A DNA stretch of 64,000 bases from Neiella litorisoli (GCF_014773395.1 NZ_JACXAF010000001.1:1-64000); one strand, 5' to 3'. Positions 33,401-43,775 are shown, numbered from the stretch's first letter. The notes: generated by a model not told the origin, from the letters alone. Program-made: numbers and translations.

Positions 33401-33986
33401 GTATGGTGTTGAGCAGGATCATTACTGCTATCAAGGCTCAGATGTTCTGATTAACTTGCTCAATATAACTGACCCGACCGAACTATCAGAAGCTGAAGCT
33501 GCATTCTCTCTCGCCCGATACGAAGCCTACGAGTCACAAGGTTTAGCCCTAGAAGACTTCGATTTAGCACATCTACAAAAACTACATCACCACCTCTTTC
33601 AAGATCTGTACACATGGGCAGGCAATATTCGAACTGTCGATATTTCTAAAGGCGAAACTCGGTTTTGTAATTGCCAATTAATTGAAAAAAATGCCTCAAA
33701 ACTACTCTCTCAAATTCCCTTGCTAGTTAACCTGACTAGCACCTCGGAGCAAATAAAATTGCTTGCAGAATTGTTTTGCGAGCTCAATGTTATCCATCCA
33801 TTTAGAGAAGGTAACGGCCGTGCTCAGCGATTCTTCTTTGAGGAGTTAGCGTTTACGCTTGGCTTGTCGGTCATATGGCCAGACATTTCGAAAGAGAAAT
33901 GGGTTGAGGCCAATGTGCATGGCTTTTACGGTAATTTGAAGCCGCTAGAAAACATATTTTCTGAAGCGATATCCGAACTCGACTGA
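33390..33986 (+). CDS. fic: Fic domain AMP-transferase toxin
   Basis: A 198-residue protein. The catalytic Fic motif HPFREGNGRAQR at 136-147 is intact (His136, Glu140, Arg144, Arg147), so it should be enzymatically active in transferring AMP to a target hydroxyl when not inhibited. The FicT class inhibits growth by AMPylating targets such as gyrase/topoisomerase IV. The beta-hairpin flap TVDISKGETRF (82-92) precedes the motif. It has no N-terminal inhibition motif of its own; the antitoxin gene upstream supplies it. The region is richer in A+T than its neighbours, consistent with acquisition. Confidence 0.9.
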   Translation: MPDKYGVEQDHYCYQGSDVLINLLNITDPTELSEAEAAFSLARYEAYESQGLALEDFDLAHLQKLHHHLFQDLYTWAGNIRTVDISKGETRFCNCQLIEKNASKLLSQIPLLVNLTSTSEQIKLLAELFCELNVIHPFREGNGRAQRFFFEELAFTLGLSVIWPDISKEKWVEANVHGFYGNLKPLENIFSEAISELD

Positions 33987-34035
33987 CTTTCAGATCAAAT
34001 ACAGAAACTGATTAGTAGCCCTGAGGGCCATAGCC

Positions 34036-34058
34036 GCAAGAGCCCAAGGGGCTCTTGC
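34036..34058. terminator. Hairpin between convergent fic and amidohydrolase genes
   Basis: GCAAGAGCCC (34036-34045) pairs with GGGCTCTTGC (34049-34058) over an AAG loop: a perfect 10-bp stem. It lacks a U-tract on either side, so its terminator role is only likely. Confidence 0.45.
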
Positions 34059-34064
34059 GCCAAC

Positions 34065-35354
34065 TTACTCCAACCCTTCTGATTTGTAGATCTCGCCATC
34101 TTTCATCACGAAAGTGACGTTTTCCAACAACTTGATTTGCTCCAGCGGGTCGCCGTCGACAGCCACCAGATCCGCCAGCTTGCCCGCTTCCACCGAGCCT
34201 AATTGATCATCGATTCGAAGTAGCTTGGCTGCGTTGAGTGTTGCGCTCTCTATTGCAGCCATGGCTGGCATGCCAGCTTCCACCATGTAGCTAAACTCGC
34301 GCGCATTCAGGCCGTGGGGGAACACCCCAGCATCGGTGCCGTAGGCAATCTTAATTTTGTTGCGATAGGCTTTGGCGAAGGTATCTTGAATCTGTGGCCC
34401 AACAGCCGCAGCTTTGGGCTGCACGACTGGTGGATAGTAACCGTCAATGGCGGCTTTTTCGGCCACCCATTTGCCTGCGGTAATGGTTGGCACATACCAA
34501 GTGCCATGCTTGCGCATCAGCTTCATCGCTTCTTTGTCCATGTAGGTGCCGTGCTCGACGGAATCGACACCAGCTCGAATCGCGCGCTTCATTCCTTCTG
34601 CACCGTGAGCATGAACAGCCACAACAAAGTTATAGTCCTTCGCTGCTGCCATAATCGCTTCGAGCTCAGCGTCGGTAAATTGCGGATTTTCACCACTTTT
34701 GGCGAGACTCAGTACACCGCCAGTGACGGTCAACTTAATCACATCAACACCGTTTTTATAACGTTGGCGAATCGCTTTATAGGCATCCTCGGGGCCATTG
34801 ATCACCCCTTGCTTTGGTCCGGGGTCGCCCTGCAACGCAAAATTACGACCATTGGTTGGATCAGCATGTCCCCCCGTTGTCGCAATGCTTTTGCCGGCGG
34901 TGTAAACCCTTGGGCCGATGACCCAGCCCTTGTTGATGGCGTCGCGCAAACTGGTGGTTAGGCCTGGCGAGAAATCGCCTAAATCACGCACTGTGGTGAA
35001 GCCCGCCATCAGGGTATCTTTAGCATAACCGACCGAGCGAAAAGCATAGTCGGGCGGATTCATGACAAATTGTTCACGGTAAAAGGAGCGGCTGATAATG
35101 CCCGACAAATGAGTATGCATGTCCATCAAGCCCGGTAATACCGTCTTGTCTTTGAGATCCAATAGCTGCTCATCGTCGGTTGGGCTCTGGTAGCCACGCT
35201 CGACCGCCGTGATTCGATTGCCTTCGATGCGGATCGACACCTCTCGTTGAGGGCGCTCCCCAGTGCCATCGATTAATGTTCCGGCATGAATCAAATAGTT
35301 GTCTGCCCACACTACATTTGCCAGTAGTGCCAGCACAATTGCGATCGCACGCAT
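34065..35354 (-). CDS. Exported amidohydrolase
   Basis: A 429-residue metal-dependent hydrolase with a signal peptide ([19 protein letters not shown]). The amidohydrolase-superfamily metal ligands are visible: HTH in [13 protein letters not shown] (near 80), the lysine in [10 protein letters not shown], His in [11 protein letters not shown], His in SVEHGTYMD and Asp in [12 protein letters not shown]. The organisation resembles imidazolonepropionase-related Xaa-Pro dipeptidases (PepQ-like Sgx9260 group). The substrate is unknown. The GTG at 35360 is an alternative start; the ATG at 35354 begins the signal peptide cleanly. Confidence 0.85.
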   Translation of the reverse strand: MRAIAIVLALLANVVWADNYLIHAGTLIDGTGERPQREVSIRIEGNRITAVERGYQSPTDDEQLLDLKDKTVLPGLMDMHTHLSGIISRSFYREQFVMNPPDYAFRSVGYAKDTLMAGFTTVRDLGDFSPGLTTSLRDAINKGWVIGPRVYTAGKSIATTGGHADPTNGRNFALQGDPGPKQGVINGPEDAYKAIRQRYKNGVDVIKLTVTGGVLSLAKSGENPQFTDAELEAIMAAAKDYNFVVAVHAHGAEGMKRAIRAGVDSVEHGTYMDKEAMKLMRKHGTWYVPTITAGKWVAEKAAIDGYYPPVVQPKAAAVGPQIQDTFAKAYRNKIKIAYGTDAGVFPHGLNAREFSYMVEAGMPAMAAIESATLNAAKLLRIDDQLGSVEAGKLADLVAVDGDPLEQIKLLENVTFVMKDGEIYKSEGLE

Positions 35355-35457
35355 AGCCACATTCCATCTGTTAGAGAATTCTCTGTCAGACTAGCGCTAA
35401 ATAGGCTGAATGGACAAACTTGTAATGCCAGCCGCTGCAGTTTTGCGCGGCGGCTCG

Positions 35458-36465
35458 CTAAATCATTGTTTCGTAGAGTTGTTGTCGGCTATCGCCAAGA
35501 CAGCGATTGACCTCAATAGAGACATGAACCAAAGCGGGATGCTTGGGTAGGCGGTCCTTGTAGACCTGAGGGGGCAACGGATCGTGAACCACAATAGCCA
35601 ATACCAACGCATAGCGATTGGGGCCAATCAGCCACAAGTGAAGGTCTGCCACCCGAGCATCGTCCACTTCTTCAATGCCTTGGCGAATTTGCTCGCGCAA
35701 CAATTTATCGCCCTGACAATCAAGCAGCACCGAACTGGTTGCTCGAATCAAACCAACTGACCACCACGCCACCAGCAGCGCGCCAATGATCCCCATGACA
35801 GGGTCCATCCACACTAGGCCGAACCATTTGGCAGCGAACAGCGCGACAATCGCCAAAATCGAAGTCAGCGCATCTGCCATAACGTGTAAGTAGGCCGATT
35901 TGAGGTTGTGATCGTGCTTGTGGCTGTGGTCATCATGGTCATGTTGGTGTTCGTGATGATGATGATCGTGATGACCATGACTATCATGATGGTGATGGTG
36001 GTCATGACCATCTTTACCCAAAATCCACACGCAAATACCGTTGACCAACAGACCAACCACAGCAACGATTATCGCTTCGTTAAAGTGAATTTGGGTTGGA
36101 TTAATCAGCCGGTCGATACTTTCCCACGCCATCATAAGGGCGAAAATAGCCAATAAAATAGCGCTGGCAAAACCGCCCAACGCATTGACCTTGCCGGTGC
36201 CAAATGAAAAGCGGCTATCAGCGGCGTGGCGACGAGCATAAATATAGGCAAACGCGGTAATAGAGAGGGCAGCAGCATGAGAGCCCATGTGCAGACCATC
36301 GGCCAGCAGCGCCATTGAGCCAAACAGAATGCCGGTGGAGATCTCTACCACCATCATCACCGCAGTAATGGCAATGACGATCAAAGTCCTTGTTTCGCCT
36401 GACCGCTTTTTTTGCTGGTCAAAGCTATGGTCGTGAAGCCAAGGACTCAGATCTTCTGTATGCAT
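35458..36465 (-). CDS. dmeF: CDF family Co(II)/Ni(II) efflux transporter DmeF
   Basis: A 335-residue cation diffusion facilitator. The N terminus (LSPWLHDHSFDQ) is typical for DmeF, with metal-binding aspartates in LLADGLHMGSHAAAL and HVMADALTSILAI at transmembrane helices 2 and 5. Between helices 4 and 5 lies a loop with roughly 25 histidines (residues ~153-187), expected to bind metal. Six transmembrane segments span the chain, and the C-terminal domain is ferredoxin-like. It exports divalent cobalt/nickel in exchange for protons. It is probably monocistronic. Confidence 0.88.
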   Translation of the reverse strand: MHTEDLSPWLHDHSFDQQKKRSGETRTLIVIAITAVMMVVEISTGILFGSMALLADGLHMGSHAAALSITAFAYIYARRHAADSRFSFGTGKVNALGGFASAILLAIFALMMAWESIDRLINPTQIHFNEAIIVAVVGLLVNGICVWILGKDGHDHHHHHDSHGHHDHHHHEHQHDHDDHSHKHDHNLKSAYLHVMADALTSILAIVALFAAKWFGLVWMDPVMGIIGALLVAWWSVGLIRATSSVLLDCQGDKLLREQIRQGIEEVDDARVADLHLWLIGPNRYALVLAIVVHDPLPPQVYKDRLPKHPALVHVSIEVNRCLGDSRQQLYETMI

Positions 36466-36570
36466 GGGCTAACTATCCGCTAGATGGCGCTCAAACAAAA
36501 TCAGCGCTACAAAAATTTAACGATTGAGAGGAGATATTAATCCAGGATCAGTATGTGACCAAGATCTAAT

Positions 36571-36828
36571 TTACTTAGAAATGAAACGATTTGATTTTTC
36601 TTCTGCCGCCAACACCGCTTTCGCCGCGGAATAACTGGACACACAATAGGGCACGAGGTAAGTCAACAACACTTGCCAGAGCTGGCCTAAGTATACGTGA
36701 CCACTCAGAATTGCTGGACCATGATTAATCACAACAAGCAACGAACCAACAACCAGTGACACTTTTACTGCGGTTGCCACAATCGAAGGCCGCATGGCCG
36801 TCATCACCAACTTGACCACTGTTGTCAT
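36571..36828 (-). CDS. NrtS nitrate/nitrite transporter family protein
   Basis: A short membrane protein (85 residues from the ATG at 36828) with two transmembrane segments. The NrtS pattern is clear: KVSLVVGSLLVVINHGPAIL and LLTYLVPYCVSSYSAAKA. NrtS proteins import nitrate or nitrite as homo- or heteromers in cyanobacteria and marine proteobacteria. The start is uncertain: 36873, 36828 and 36795 are all in frame and none has a good ribosome site. No nitrate assimilation gene is adjacent, although the redox operon at 23-29 kb might use nitrogen oxides. Confidence 0.78.
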   Translation of the reverse strand: MTTVVKLVMTAMRPSIVATAVKVSLVVGSLLVVINHGPAILSGHVYLGQLWQVLLTYLVPYCVSSYSAAKAVLAAEEKSNRFISK

Positions 36829-36927
36829 TCCCCAATCTAATGAGCCTCGGGTTATTAAACCACGAAATGACAATCAGTGAACAACGCTACCACCTTGCAT
36901 CAGTGGCAGCGTACTCGCTGCTCGCAG

Positions 36928-39282
36928 CTATTTTAACTCGCCGAAACGTCGTTGATACAAGCTTTCATTGACTGCGCGAGCTGCATCAACCAGCGGTTTG
37001 TAAGGCGTGTCGGTGACGCTGACAAATCCAACATTATAGTTTTCGCCATCGTAGGCTCGCCCGCTGACCGGAGAGTCGGTGTACTGAAACCAATGAGCAC
37101 CAACGAAGTACGGATTATCAATCACAGTGTGCATGTAATCGACAAACATTTGGCCACGGTCATGTTGCGACCAAGCATGAACTAAGCCCGGATTAAATAC
37201 ACCCGCATCCATTCCGCCCATGTGGAACTCACCAATAATGCTCGGCATGTCCAACTCATCAAGGAAGGTCCAGTGATCAGGGTGCAGCACTTCTTTGTAG
37301 TAGTTGTAACTCATCACATCGACGTGCTTAGCCGCAGCGCGGCGGATTTCAGGCGTCATTCCCCAATCGGCAAACCGCACGCCCATGTACATGTGGTTCG
37401 GCAGATAGTCATCCAAGGTATCAGCAACAACAGCGAAGTAAGCACTTGCATAGTGCTCAAGCATCAGACTGAAATCTTGCTCCTGCGCGGCATTGAATTG
37501 GTTTAGCTCAACGCCGCCGGCAAACTCATCCCAAGAGGCCAAATTGATTTGCCAGCTGTCATTGAGCTGCTCAATGGTCTGGTACTTTGCCTGCATTAGC
37601 TTAACGAACTCCGCCTTGGTCGGGCTCTCCTCGGCAGCGCGCGCTAGAGTGTTGATCACCACACCAAACTGGCTGTCGACCGAACCCATCGCACCCCAGC
37701 TCTTTTCGTTGTCGATAAACACGCCCACACACCACGGGTTGTTTTGCACTTCAGCTGCAACCACTTCAATGGTCGCTTTCGCTCGTTCGGCGAATAATGG
37801 ATCAAACGGGTCTGGCAGCGGACTCCAATAGTCGTTGCCGCTACTCACGGTTTTGAAATCACCAATGATCCAGCCATTGGCGAAATAAGGGATTTTATTG
37901 AGCTGATAGAAACTTGGGTCAATCCAGTTACCGAATGAGGTAAAGCCCCAATCGAGCATGCGATTGACAGTGACTTCGCGCCAGTCATCCATAAATGACT
38001 CAGGGCTGGATTCGCCATACTTACGTTCCAAGTTCGCCCGATAGAAGCTATAGGTTTCGCCCTTTTCTACCGCACCGGAGTGAACTGAGCGACGGTAACC
38101 AAAATGATTGCCGAGCGGGTCATCATAACTTGGTAACCACTGAAACATTTGGCTTCTGATGGCCGAACTTTCATAGCGAGTGTGGCGAATACTTGGCGGC
38201 ACAGGGTTAAGGCCTAGAGAGTCCTCCGGTGTCACCCCTTGCGCATCGGTAATGCTGCTGCGATCAAAGTCATATCCGGTAATGGTTGAGGTATTGGCTA
38301 ATCGCACATTGGCAATGCCAGTGGAGAAGAACAAGTGACCGTCGGGATCAACCAATGCCCACTTACCGTCAACCTTTTCAGTGCGGAAATAACCCGTCGC
38401 TTTTAGCTGGGGGCCATCGGCCCAACCACCAAAGCGTGAGCGGCCCGCAAGTGGCGTGGTCCGCAAAGCGGCGCGTTCCGCTTTGCCTAACTCGACTAAT
38501 TGCTCATCACTATGGATCTTGCCATCAAATTCACGTTTGGCGTTTTGGCCATAACGGTCGATGATAGCCACCAGATAGTCAGGATCGGCTTTGGGCGTTA
38601 GTAGCAGTTCCACATCATCAATCAATAGTTGGCGATCACCCGCAATGCCTTGCACCCAAAAGCGAACTTCGCTGATTTGCGACAAATCGAGTTGCTTCTG
38701 GCCCCAACGCCAGATAAACGCCACATCATCACTAGGCCAACTTGGTGGATTGGAGCGAATGCCCGATTCCACCGCCAAATCCTGACCTTGCAACTCAATG
38801 TAATAGCGACTATTTGATTGTGCCGGAATAGCAATGCTGCGGGTATGAACGCCACCATTGGCATCGCGCACTTGGCCAAAGATATGCACACTGCGCGATT
38901 GCGGATTGGCAATACCCATATACAGCGCACGATTGGCTTCGCCAGACCAGTCTTGTGGTTGTGGCGGCAGCCAGCTAAATCCTGCCTCTTTATGGGTCGC
39001 CGCCTGCAAGGTAATAGCCAATTGTCGATTACTGGCTTGGCTTTGATCGGTCACCAATTCGGCTTGGGCATGATTCAATTGCCAATTTGAATTGAGATTC
39101 GGCGCATTAAAGTCATCAACAGTAACCAGCAGATTGCTTGATTCAGCTGCCTCTTGGCTAGACGGCTGCGAGGGCGTGGATTCTGGCGCACAACCACTGA
39201 GCAACAAAGCGGCAATGACGCTTGATGAAACCGCCGTACGGCTAAAAATATCTCTCATTCGGCTTTTCTGGGGTAGGTCCAT
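36928..39282 (-). CDS. GH50 beta-agarase lipoprotein
   Basis: A 784-residue enzyme of glycoside hydrolase family 50, which cleaves beta-1,4 linkages of agarose to neoagarobiose or neoagaro-oligosaccharides. The lipobox LLLSGC (Cys31) indicates outer-membrane or periplasmic lipid anchoring. Residues ~50-235 form a carbohydrate-binding-like beta-sandwich (DDFNAPNLNSNWQL start), and the barrel occupies the rest. Candidate catalytic residues are Glu526 in VFIDNEKSW and Glu685 in SIIGEFHMGG, 159 residues apart as in characterised GH50 enzymes. The start has AAGGA nine bases upstream. It stands alone; other agar-utilisation genes are not in this window. Confidence 0.93.
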   Translation of the reverse strand: MDLPQKSRMRDIFSRTAVSSSVIAALLLSGCAPESTPSQPSSQEAAESSNLLVTVDDFNAPNLNSNWQLNHAQAELVTDQSQASNRQLAITLQAATHKEAGFSWLPPQPQDWSGEANRALYMGIANPQSRSVHIFGQVRDANGGVHTRSIAIPAQSNSRYYIELQGQDLAVESGIRSNPPSWPSDDVAFIWRWGQKQLDLSQISEVRFWVQGIAGDRQLLIDDVELLLTPKADPDYLVAIIDRYGQNAKREFDGKIHSDEQLVELGKAERAALRTTPLAGRSRFGGWADGPQLKATGYFRTEKVDGKWALVDPDGHLFFSTGIANVRLANTSTITGYDFDRSSITDAQGVTPEDSLGLNPVPPSIRHTRYESSAIRSQMFQWLPSYDDPLGNHFGYRRSVHSGAVEKGETYSFYRANLERKYGESSPESFMDDWREVTVNRMLDWGFTSFGNWIDPSFYQLNKIPYFANGWIIGDFKTVSSGNDYWSPLPDPFDPLFAERAKATIEVVAAEVQNNPWCVGVFIDNEKSWGAMGSVDSQFGVVINTLARAAEESPTKAEFVKLMQAKYQTIEQLNDSWQINLASWDEFAGGVELNQFNAAQEQDFSLMLEHYASAYFAVVADTLDDYLPNHMYMGVRFADWGMTPEIRRAAAKHVDVMSYNYYKEVLHPDHWTFLDELDMPSIIGEFHMGGMDAGVFNPGLVHAWSQHDRGQMFVDYMHTVIDNPYFVGAHWFQYTDSPVSGRAYDGENYNVGFVSVTDTPYKPLVDAARAVNESLYQRRFGELK

Positions 39283-39542
39283 CGGTCAGTATCCTTCAAA
39301 CAATATTGACTACTGTTAACAATAAAACAAAAACAACATAGTGGCGGATTCACTGAACCAATCAAGTCAATCAGAGCAAATTGCTGGATTGGTCATGCCA
39401 TTTTTTGATATAGCCAACACTTTTTAACCGAACAAGATTTAATCAGGCGACGAACTATCATGGCTTGAAGTTATGCCGCCAATCGATGGCGACTTGATCC
39501 ACAACAAGCCCAGTTTGGTCACTCTCCATACAATGCCGCCCC

Positions 39543-40469
39543 ATGCAAGCAGACCAGTACTACTTCACCTTTGGCCGTTACCTGAAACAAACTTGGGGCC
39601 GCAAGATCCGTAAGCTTTCGCTTCACGGTAGTTTTACTTGCCCCAATCGCGACGGCACCTTGGGCCGCGGCGGCTGTACGTTCTGCAACGTCTCATCATT
39701 TGTGGATGAGCAAGCCAATGGCCAAAAAATATCGGTGCAATTAGAGCAACGTCGCCGCGAACTAACTCGCAAAGCCGATGCCTATTTGGCCTATTTTCAG
39801 GCCTACACCAGTACCTATGGTGAAGTTGAACAGCTGCGTCGCCTCTATAACGCGGCACTGCAAGAGCAGGATGTGATTGGCCTAAGCGTCGGTACTCGCC
39901 CAGACTGCGTACCCGACGAAGTACTGCAACTATTGGCCAGCTATCAACAACAGGGCCAAGAAGTGTGGTTGGAGTTAGGCTTGCAAACCGCCCATACCAA
40001 TACGTTAAAACGAATTAATCGCGGCCATGATTTCAGTGCCTATGCCGATGCAGTGAAACGAGCCAGAGTTTTGGGGTTAAAAGTGTGCTGCCATTTGATT
40101 ATGGGGCTTCCCGGCGAAACTCAAAGTCATGCTGAGCAAAGCCTTGAGCAAGTGCTGGAAGCTGGCGTGGATGGTTTGAAACTACATCCGCTGCATATTG
40201 TCACCGGCAGCACCATGGCCAAAGCTTGGCAAGCGGGGCGACAGCCCGTGATTGGCCTTGATGAATATGCCGACACTGCCGCTCAGTTAATCCGCATGAC
40301 ACCAGCCGATGTGGTGTTTCATCGGATCAGCGCTCATGCGCGACCACCGACATTACTGGCACCGGATTGGTGTCAGGACAAATGGTTGGCACCGCGCCAC
40401 ATTCTGCAGCGTCTCAGTGAACAAGGGGCGCAGGGCAGCCTCACCAGCTCACCTTATCAACCCCAATAG
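39543..40469 (+). CDS. YhcC-like radical SAM protein (TIGR01212)
   Basis: A 308-residue radical SAM enzyme. The cluster motif has the family-specific form TCPNRDGTLGRGGCTFCN, followed by ISVQLEQRRRELTRK and LGLQTAHTNTLKRIN. C-terminal segments LPGETQSHAEQSLEQ and GLKLHPLHIVTGSTMA match YhcC of E. coli. Recent work on related enzymes suggests RNA or tRNA modification roles, but its substrate is not established to my knowledge. It stands ~140 bases upstream of rhlE and is probably an independent unit. Confidence 0.9.
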   Translation: MQADQYYFTFGRYLKQTWGRKIRKLSLHGSFTCPNRDGTLGRGGCTFCNVSSFVDEQANGQKISVQLEQRRRELTRKADAYLAYFQAYTSTYGEVEQLRRLYNAALQEQDVIGLSVGTRPDCVPDEVLQLLASYQQQGQEVWLELGLQTAHTNTLKRINRGHDFSAYADAVKRARVLGLKVCCHLIMGLPGETQSHAEQSLEQVLEAGVDGLKLHPLHIVTGSTMAKAWQAGRQPVIGLDEYADTAAQLIRMTPADVVFHRISAHARPPTLLAPDWCQDKWLAPRHILQRLSEQGAQGSLTSSPYQPQ

Positions 40470-40612
40470 CGGTTTATGTCGGTAAATTCGCACTGAGCAA
40501 GCACTTACTGTATCCTTCCCGGCCCCCTATCGGGCACTACACTAATCTGTAGACATTTCGAGTCAACATTCCGTGCAGCCAGACAGCTGCCAAGCACAAG
40601 TGAGCCGTTATC

Positions 40613-42022
40613 ATGCAATTTAGCGAACTGGAACTCCATCAAGCGCTGTTAGACGCGGTGGCCGAAGCGGGCTACCAAACGCCGTCGCCAATTCAGGCGC
40701 AAGCTATTCCAGCTGTGTTAGCGGGCCACGACGTAATGGCGGCGGCGCAAACTGGCACCGGAAAAACAGCTGGGTTTACCTTGCCGATTTTGCACAATCT
40801 GGCCAAAGGTCAGCGCGCCAAGCCCAATCATATTCGCGCCTTGGTGCTGACTCCAACCCGTGAACTGGCTGCACAGGTCAGCGACAGCGTCACCACCTAT
40901 GGTAAAAAGCTGCCTCTATCGAACACCGAAGTGTTTGGCGGCGTGGGCATTAATCCGCAGATGATGCGGCTGCGCAAAGGCATTGATGTACTGGTGGCAA
41001 CGCCAGGCCGCTTGCTGGATTTATATCAGCAAAATGCGGTGAAGTTCAGCCAATTGGAAGTGCTGGTGCTTGATGAAGCCGACCGCATGCTGGACATGGG
41101 CTTTATCCACGACATCAAAAAGATCCTCGCGCTGCTACCTGCAAAACGGCAAAACCTACTGTTTTCCGCGACTTTTTCCGATGAGATCCGCCTGCTCGCC
41201 AAGGGCTTGGTGAGAAATCCAGTGGAAATTTCAGTAACGCCAAGGAACAGCACAGCAACAACGGTTGAGCAATGGCTCCATCCGGTCGATAAGAGCAAGA
41301 AATCAGCGGTTCTTTCCAAGCTCATCAAGTCCAATAACTGGCAGCAAGTGCTGATTTTTACCCGCACCAAACACGGTGCCAACCGGCTGACAAAGCATTT
41401 GGAAGGCCGCGGTATTGAAGCCGCCGCGATTCATGGCAACAAAAGCCAAGGGGCTCGGACCAAAGCGTTGGCCGACTTTAAATCTGGAGCCGTTCGAGCC
41501 TTGGTGGCAACCGACATTGCCGCCCGCGGCTTGGATATCGATCAGCTGCCGCAAGTGGTGAACTTCGATTTACCGAACGTCGCCGAAGATTATGTCCACC
41601 GTATTGGCCGAACCGGCCGTGCCGGAGCCAACGGCCAAGCAGTGTCCTTAGTTTGCGCGGATGAATTCAAGCAATTGAGTGACATTGAGCAGCTCACTCA
41701 AAAGCTTATTGAGCGCAAGCCACTGGCGGAATTCGAGCCGGTCCACCCGCTACCGGAATCGAAACTAAAACCACCGAAGAAGCCGAAAAAACCGAAGAAA
41801 CCGAAAGCCAATAAAACTGGCGACAGCCATCAGCCGAGCCAAGGCGAACGCCACACACCGTCGCGTTCCGGCAACGGCCCAAGTAGTCAAGGTAAAAACG
41901 GTAAAGGTCAAAACGGCAACAACAAAAATCGACCGAATGGCAATCGTCGTCGCGCCGGCACCAGTGATGGCAATCAACCGCGCCGTCCGCGTCGCCGCCC
42001 AAACAAACCAGCGGCACAATAA
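40613..42022 (+). CDS. rhlE: ATP-dependent RNA helicase RhlE
   Basis: A 469-residue DEAD-box helicase. Motifs are in order: Q motif ([14 protein letters not shown]), Walker [49 protein letters not shown] and [10 protein letters not shown]. The tail from ~residue 380 is Lys/Pro/Arg/Asn-rich ([16 protein letters not shown], then [15 protein letters not shown]), as in RhlE proteins that work on ribosome assembly or mRNA decay. The gene appears monocistronic. Confidence 0.95.
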   Translation: MQFSELELHQALLDAVAEAGYQTPSPIQAQAIPAVLAGHDVMAAAQTGTGKTAGFTLPILHNLAKGQRAKPNHIRALVLTPTRELAAQVSDSVTTYGKKLPLSNTEVFGGVGINPQMMRLRKGIDVLVATPGRLLDLYQQNAVKFSQLEVLVLDEADRMLDMGFIHDIKKILALLPAKRQNLLFSATFSDEIRLLAKGLVRNPVEISVTPRNSTATTVEQWLHPVDKSKKSAVLSKLIKSNNWQQVLIFTRTKHGANRLTKHLEGRGIEAAAIHGNKSQGARTKALADFKSGAVRALVATDIAARGLDIDQLPQVVNFDLPNVAEDYVHRIGRTGRAGANGQAVSLVCADEFKQLSDIEQLTQKLIERKPLAEFEPVHPLPESKLKPPKKPKKPKKPKANKTGDSHQPSQGERHTPSRSGNGPSSQGKNGKGQNGNNKNRPNGNRRRAGTSDGNQPRRPRRRPNKPAAQ

Positions 42023-42054
42023 TTTCAGCCGCCGGCAGGCGCAGTGGTGCGGAC

Positions 42055-42864
42055 TTAGTCGCTAATATCGGGGTTATCGAGAGCGCGCAAGCACAACTGA
42101 TTAATCTCGTTGGCAATGGCGCTATTGACGGCATAATTGCTTTGCAAATAGCTGAGCACTGCCAACGCCGATTGAGCATTCGACTGGTATCCCTGAATCA
42201 TCCCTGCCAGCCATAGCGCTGAGTGCAGGTGGCGCATTTCAAAGCGGCGCTCAATGCTAAAGGCGTCACGCTCACTCAGTGCTCCGGATTGTGGCGCAGA
42301 GTCATGGCGCTCGACTAAATCAAGCACCCGATCGACGGCATAGTGCTGGATGAACCGCATCGCCGATAAGGTTTCGCCACGCAGATCGCGCTGCATGCCA
42401 ACCAGCAAATTAGTCAGCGCCTCACCAATCAGCCATTCATCAGAGCCATTGTTCGCCGCAGCCCCTGACTTGTCGGGCCTTGGATTAAGTTGTGTCGTGT
42501 CGACTTCGGGGCGTGCCCAGATAACTTGGCCAGCAGCAAAGGCAATGTCCGCTAACTCCGCCATCTCGAACACGGCAAATTCGCAAAACACGCCATCGTC
42601 ATACAGCGCCTTGCAACCATCCGCGGTATTAAAGAAGTGAAATGCCAGCGGCGCAGGGCCGGATAACCAAGTTAAATCATCGAGCAAGGTGCGCTTACCG
42701 CCAGGCGCAGCAATCACGAAAAAGTCCAGATCGGAAAACGGGTCGAGTCGCTCCCGCTCGGTGCCAACCGAGCCAAGTCCCAGCAATGCAATGGCATCAG
42801 CACGCTGTTGCAACGATTCTGCGAGCTGATCTAAACGCTGCAGTAATGCGGTCACGCTTGTCAT
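42055..42864 (-). CDS. Nucleotidyltransferase-fold protein
   Basis: A 269-residue protein with a Pol-beta-like nucleotidyltransferase core: LGLGSVGTERERLDPFSDLD, which gives GS followed by D-x-D (SDLDFF), the metal-binding triad pattern, near the N terminus. The remaining ~200 residues are helical (WLIGEALTNLLVGMQRDLRG; ALWLAGMIQGYQ) and resemble aminoglycoside-nucleotidyltransferase or lincosamide-type substrate domains, but no exact family is assigned. The ATG at 42864 has GGGGA eight bases upstream. It converges on rhlE, 30 bases from its stop. Confidence 0.72.
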   Translation of the reverse strand: MTSVTALLQRLDQLAESLQQRADAIALLGLGSVGTERERLDPFSDLDFFVIAAPGGKRTLLDDLTWLSGPAPLAFHFFNTADGCKALYDDGVFCEFAVFEMAELADIAFAAGQVIWARPEVDTTQLNPRPDKSGAAANNGSDEWLIGEALTNLLVGMQRDLRGETLSAMRFIQHYAVDRVLDLVERHDSAPQSGALSERDAFSIERRFEMRHLHSALWLAGMIQGYQSNAQSALAVLSYLQSNYAVNSAIANEINQLCLRALDNPDISD

Positions 42865-42931
42865 GTCAACATTCCCCAAGATGATTGAGTGAGTTGTTGA
42901 ATAAAGATAAAGGAAGGATGCGGAATTGCGA

Positions 42932-43651
42932 CTACATCAGCCGCAAAATGTCGGCTTTTTTATGCTCGTCGATTTGGCCGAGGCCCATGTCCTCAAGTGG
43001 CGCGAATATGTCCTGCACCACAGATTCCATCGGTAAGCCGGCGAAAATAACGGCATACACTTCGCCGTTTTTCATCAGAGGGAAATAACAGGCGATATAG
43101 CTGTCGCCGAATAACGTCACGCGATTGGAAAATTCGTTACCAGCCATCAGGTTACGATAACCGGCGTGCTGATGACCCAAAAACGAACCGACAGCTCTAG
43201 AGCCATCATCGCGGCTCAGGGTGGTGGCCACGCGAACAAAATCACGCCCTTCACGAACAAACACGGTGGCATGACTGCCGGTTTTTTCGAGGAAGCGATC
43301 AACCATTTCGAGGTTGGCACTGACCGGCACGCCGTTGACCAGTAATTGATTAACCTCAACGCCGTCAACCAGCTCGCGTCGTTGTGTGGCCGATAAATTG
43401 ATCAACTCGTGCTCGCGCCAACCCTGCAATTGTTGGCGGACCCGATCTAGCGTCGCGCCATACTCCATTGAGCCATTGAGCTGCGTTGGCTGCTCAACCG
43501 GACAAGCGGCGCCGACTTCAGTCTCATCATCGAGATGATAAAACTGATCAAACACCATGGCGGTGGTGGCAGCAGTAAACAGCATGATCAGCGACATAAT
43601 CGCTAACTTTAATTGCTGAACACTCGACAGTTGAAGTAGTTGCTGAACCAT
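42932..43651 (-). CDS. Stand-alone Cache-domain membrane protein
   Basis: A ~239-residue protein: one N-terminal transmembrane segment (LKLAIMSLIMLFTAATTAMV) followed by an extracytoplasmic Cache domain (GSHATVFVREGRDFVRVATT; LFGDSYIACYFPLMKNGEVY; FAGLPMESVVQDIFAPL). There is no HAMP, kinase or methyl-accepting domain. The domain is strikingly similar to residues ~100-230 of the chemoreceptor encoded next door, suggesting duplication of the sensor part. It might work as a co-receptor or binding protein for that receptor. The start is placed at the ATG at 43651 without a strong ribosome site. Confidence 0.75.
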   Translation of the reverse strand: MVQQLLQLSSVQQLKLAIMSLIMLFTAATTAMVFDQFYHLDDETEVGAACPVEQPTQLNGSMEYGATLDRVRQQLQGWREHELINLSATQRRELVDGVEVNQLLVNGVPVSANLEMVDRFLEKTGSHATVFVREGRDFVRVATTLSRDDGSRAVGSFLGHQHAGYRNLMAGNEFSNRVTLFGDSYIACYFPLMKNGEVYAVIFAGLPMESVVQDIFAPLEDMGLGQIDEHKKADILRLM

Positions 43652-43775
43652 GACTCGCCACAAGCCCAAAACGCCTCTCGGCACCAATGGCACTATGCTA
43701 ACGAGTCACAGCCACAGTTTTTTTGCTTTAAAACAACAAAAATGCAACAAGCGCGCACTGCGCTTAACATTCATC

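Noticed and set aside
34314-34961. 215-codon open frame antisense to the amidohydrolase
   Set aside because: The opposite strand encodes a clear enzyme with signal peptide and metal ligands; the antisense frame has no such features.
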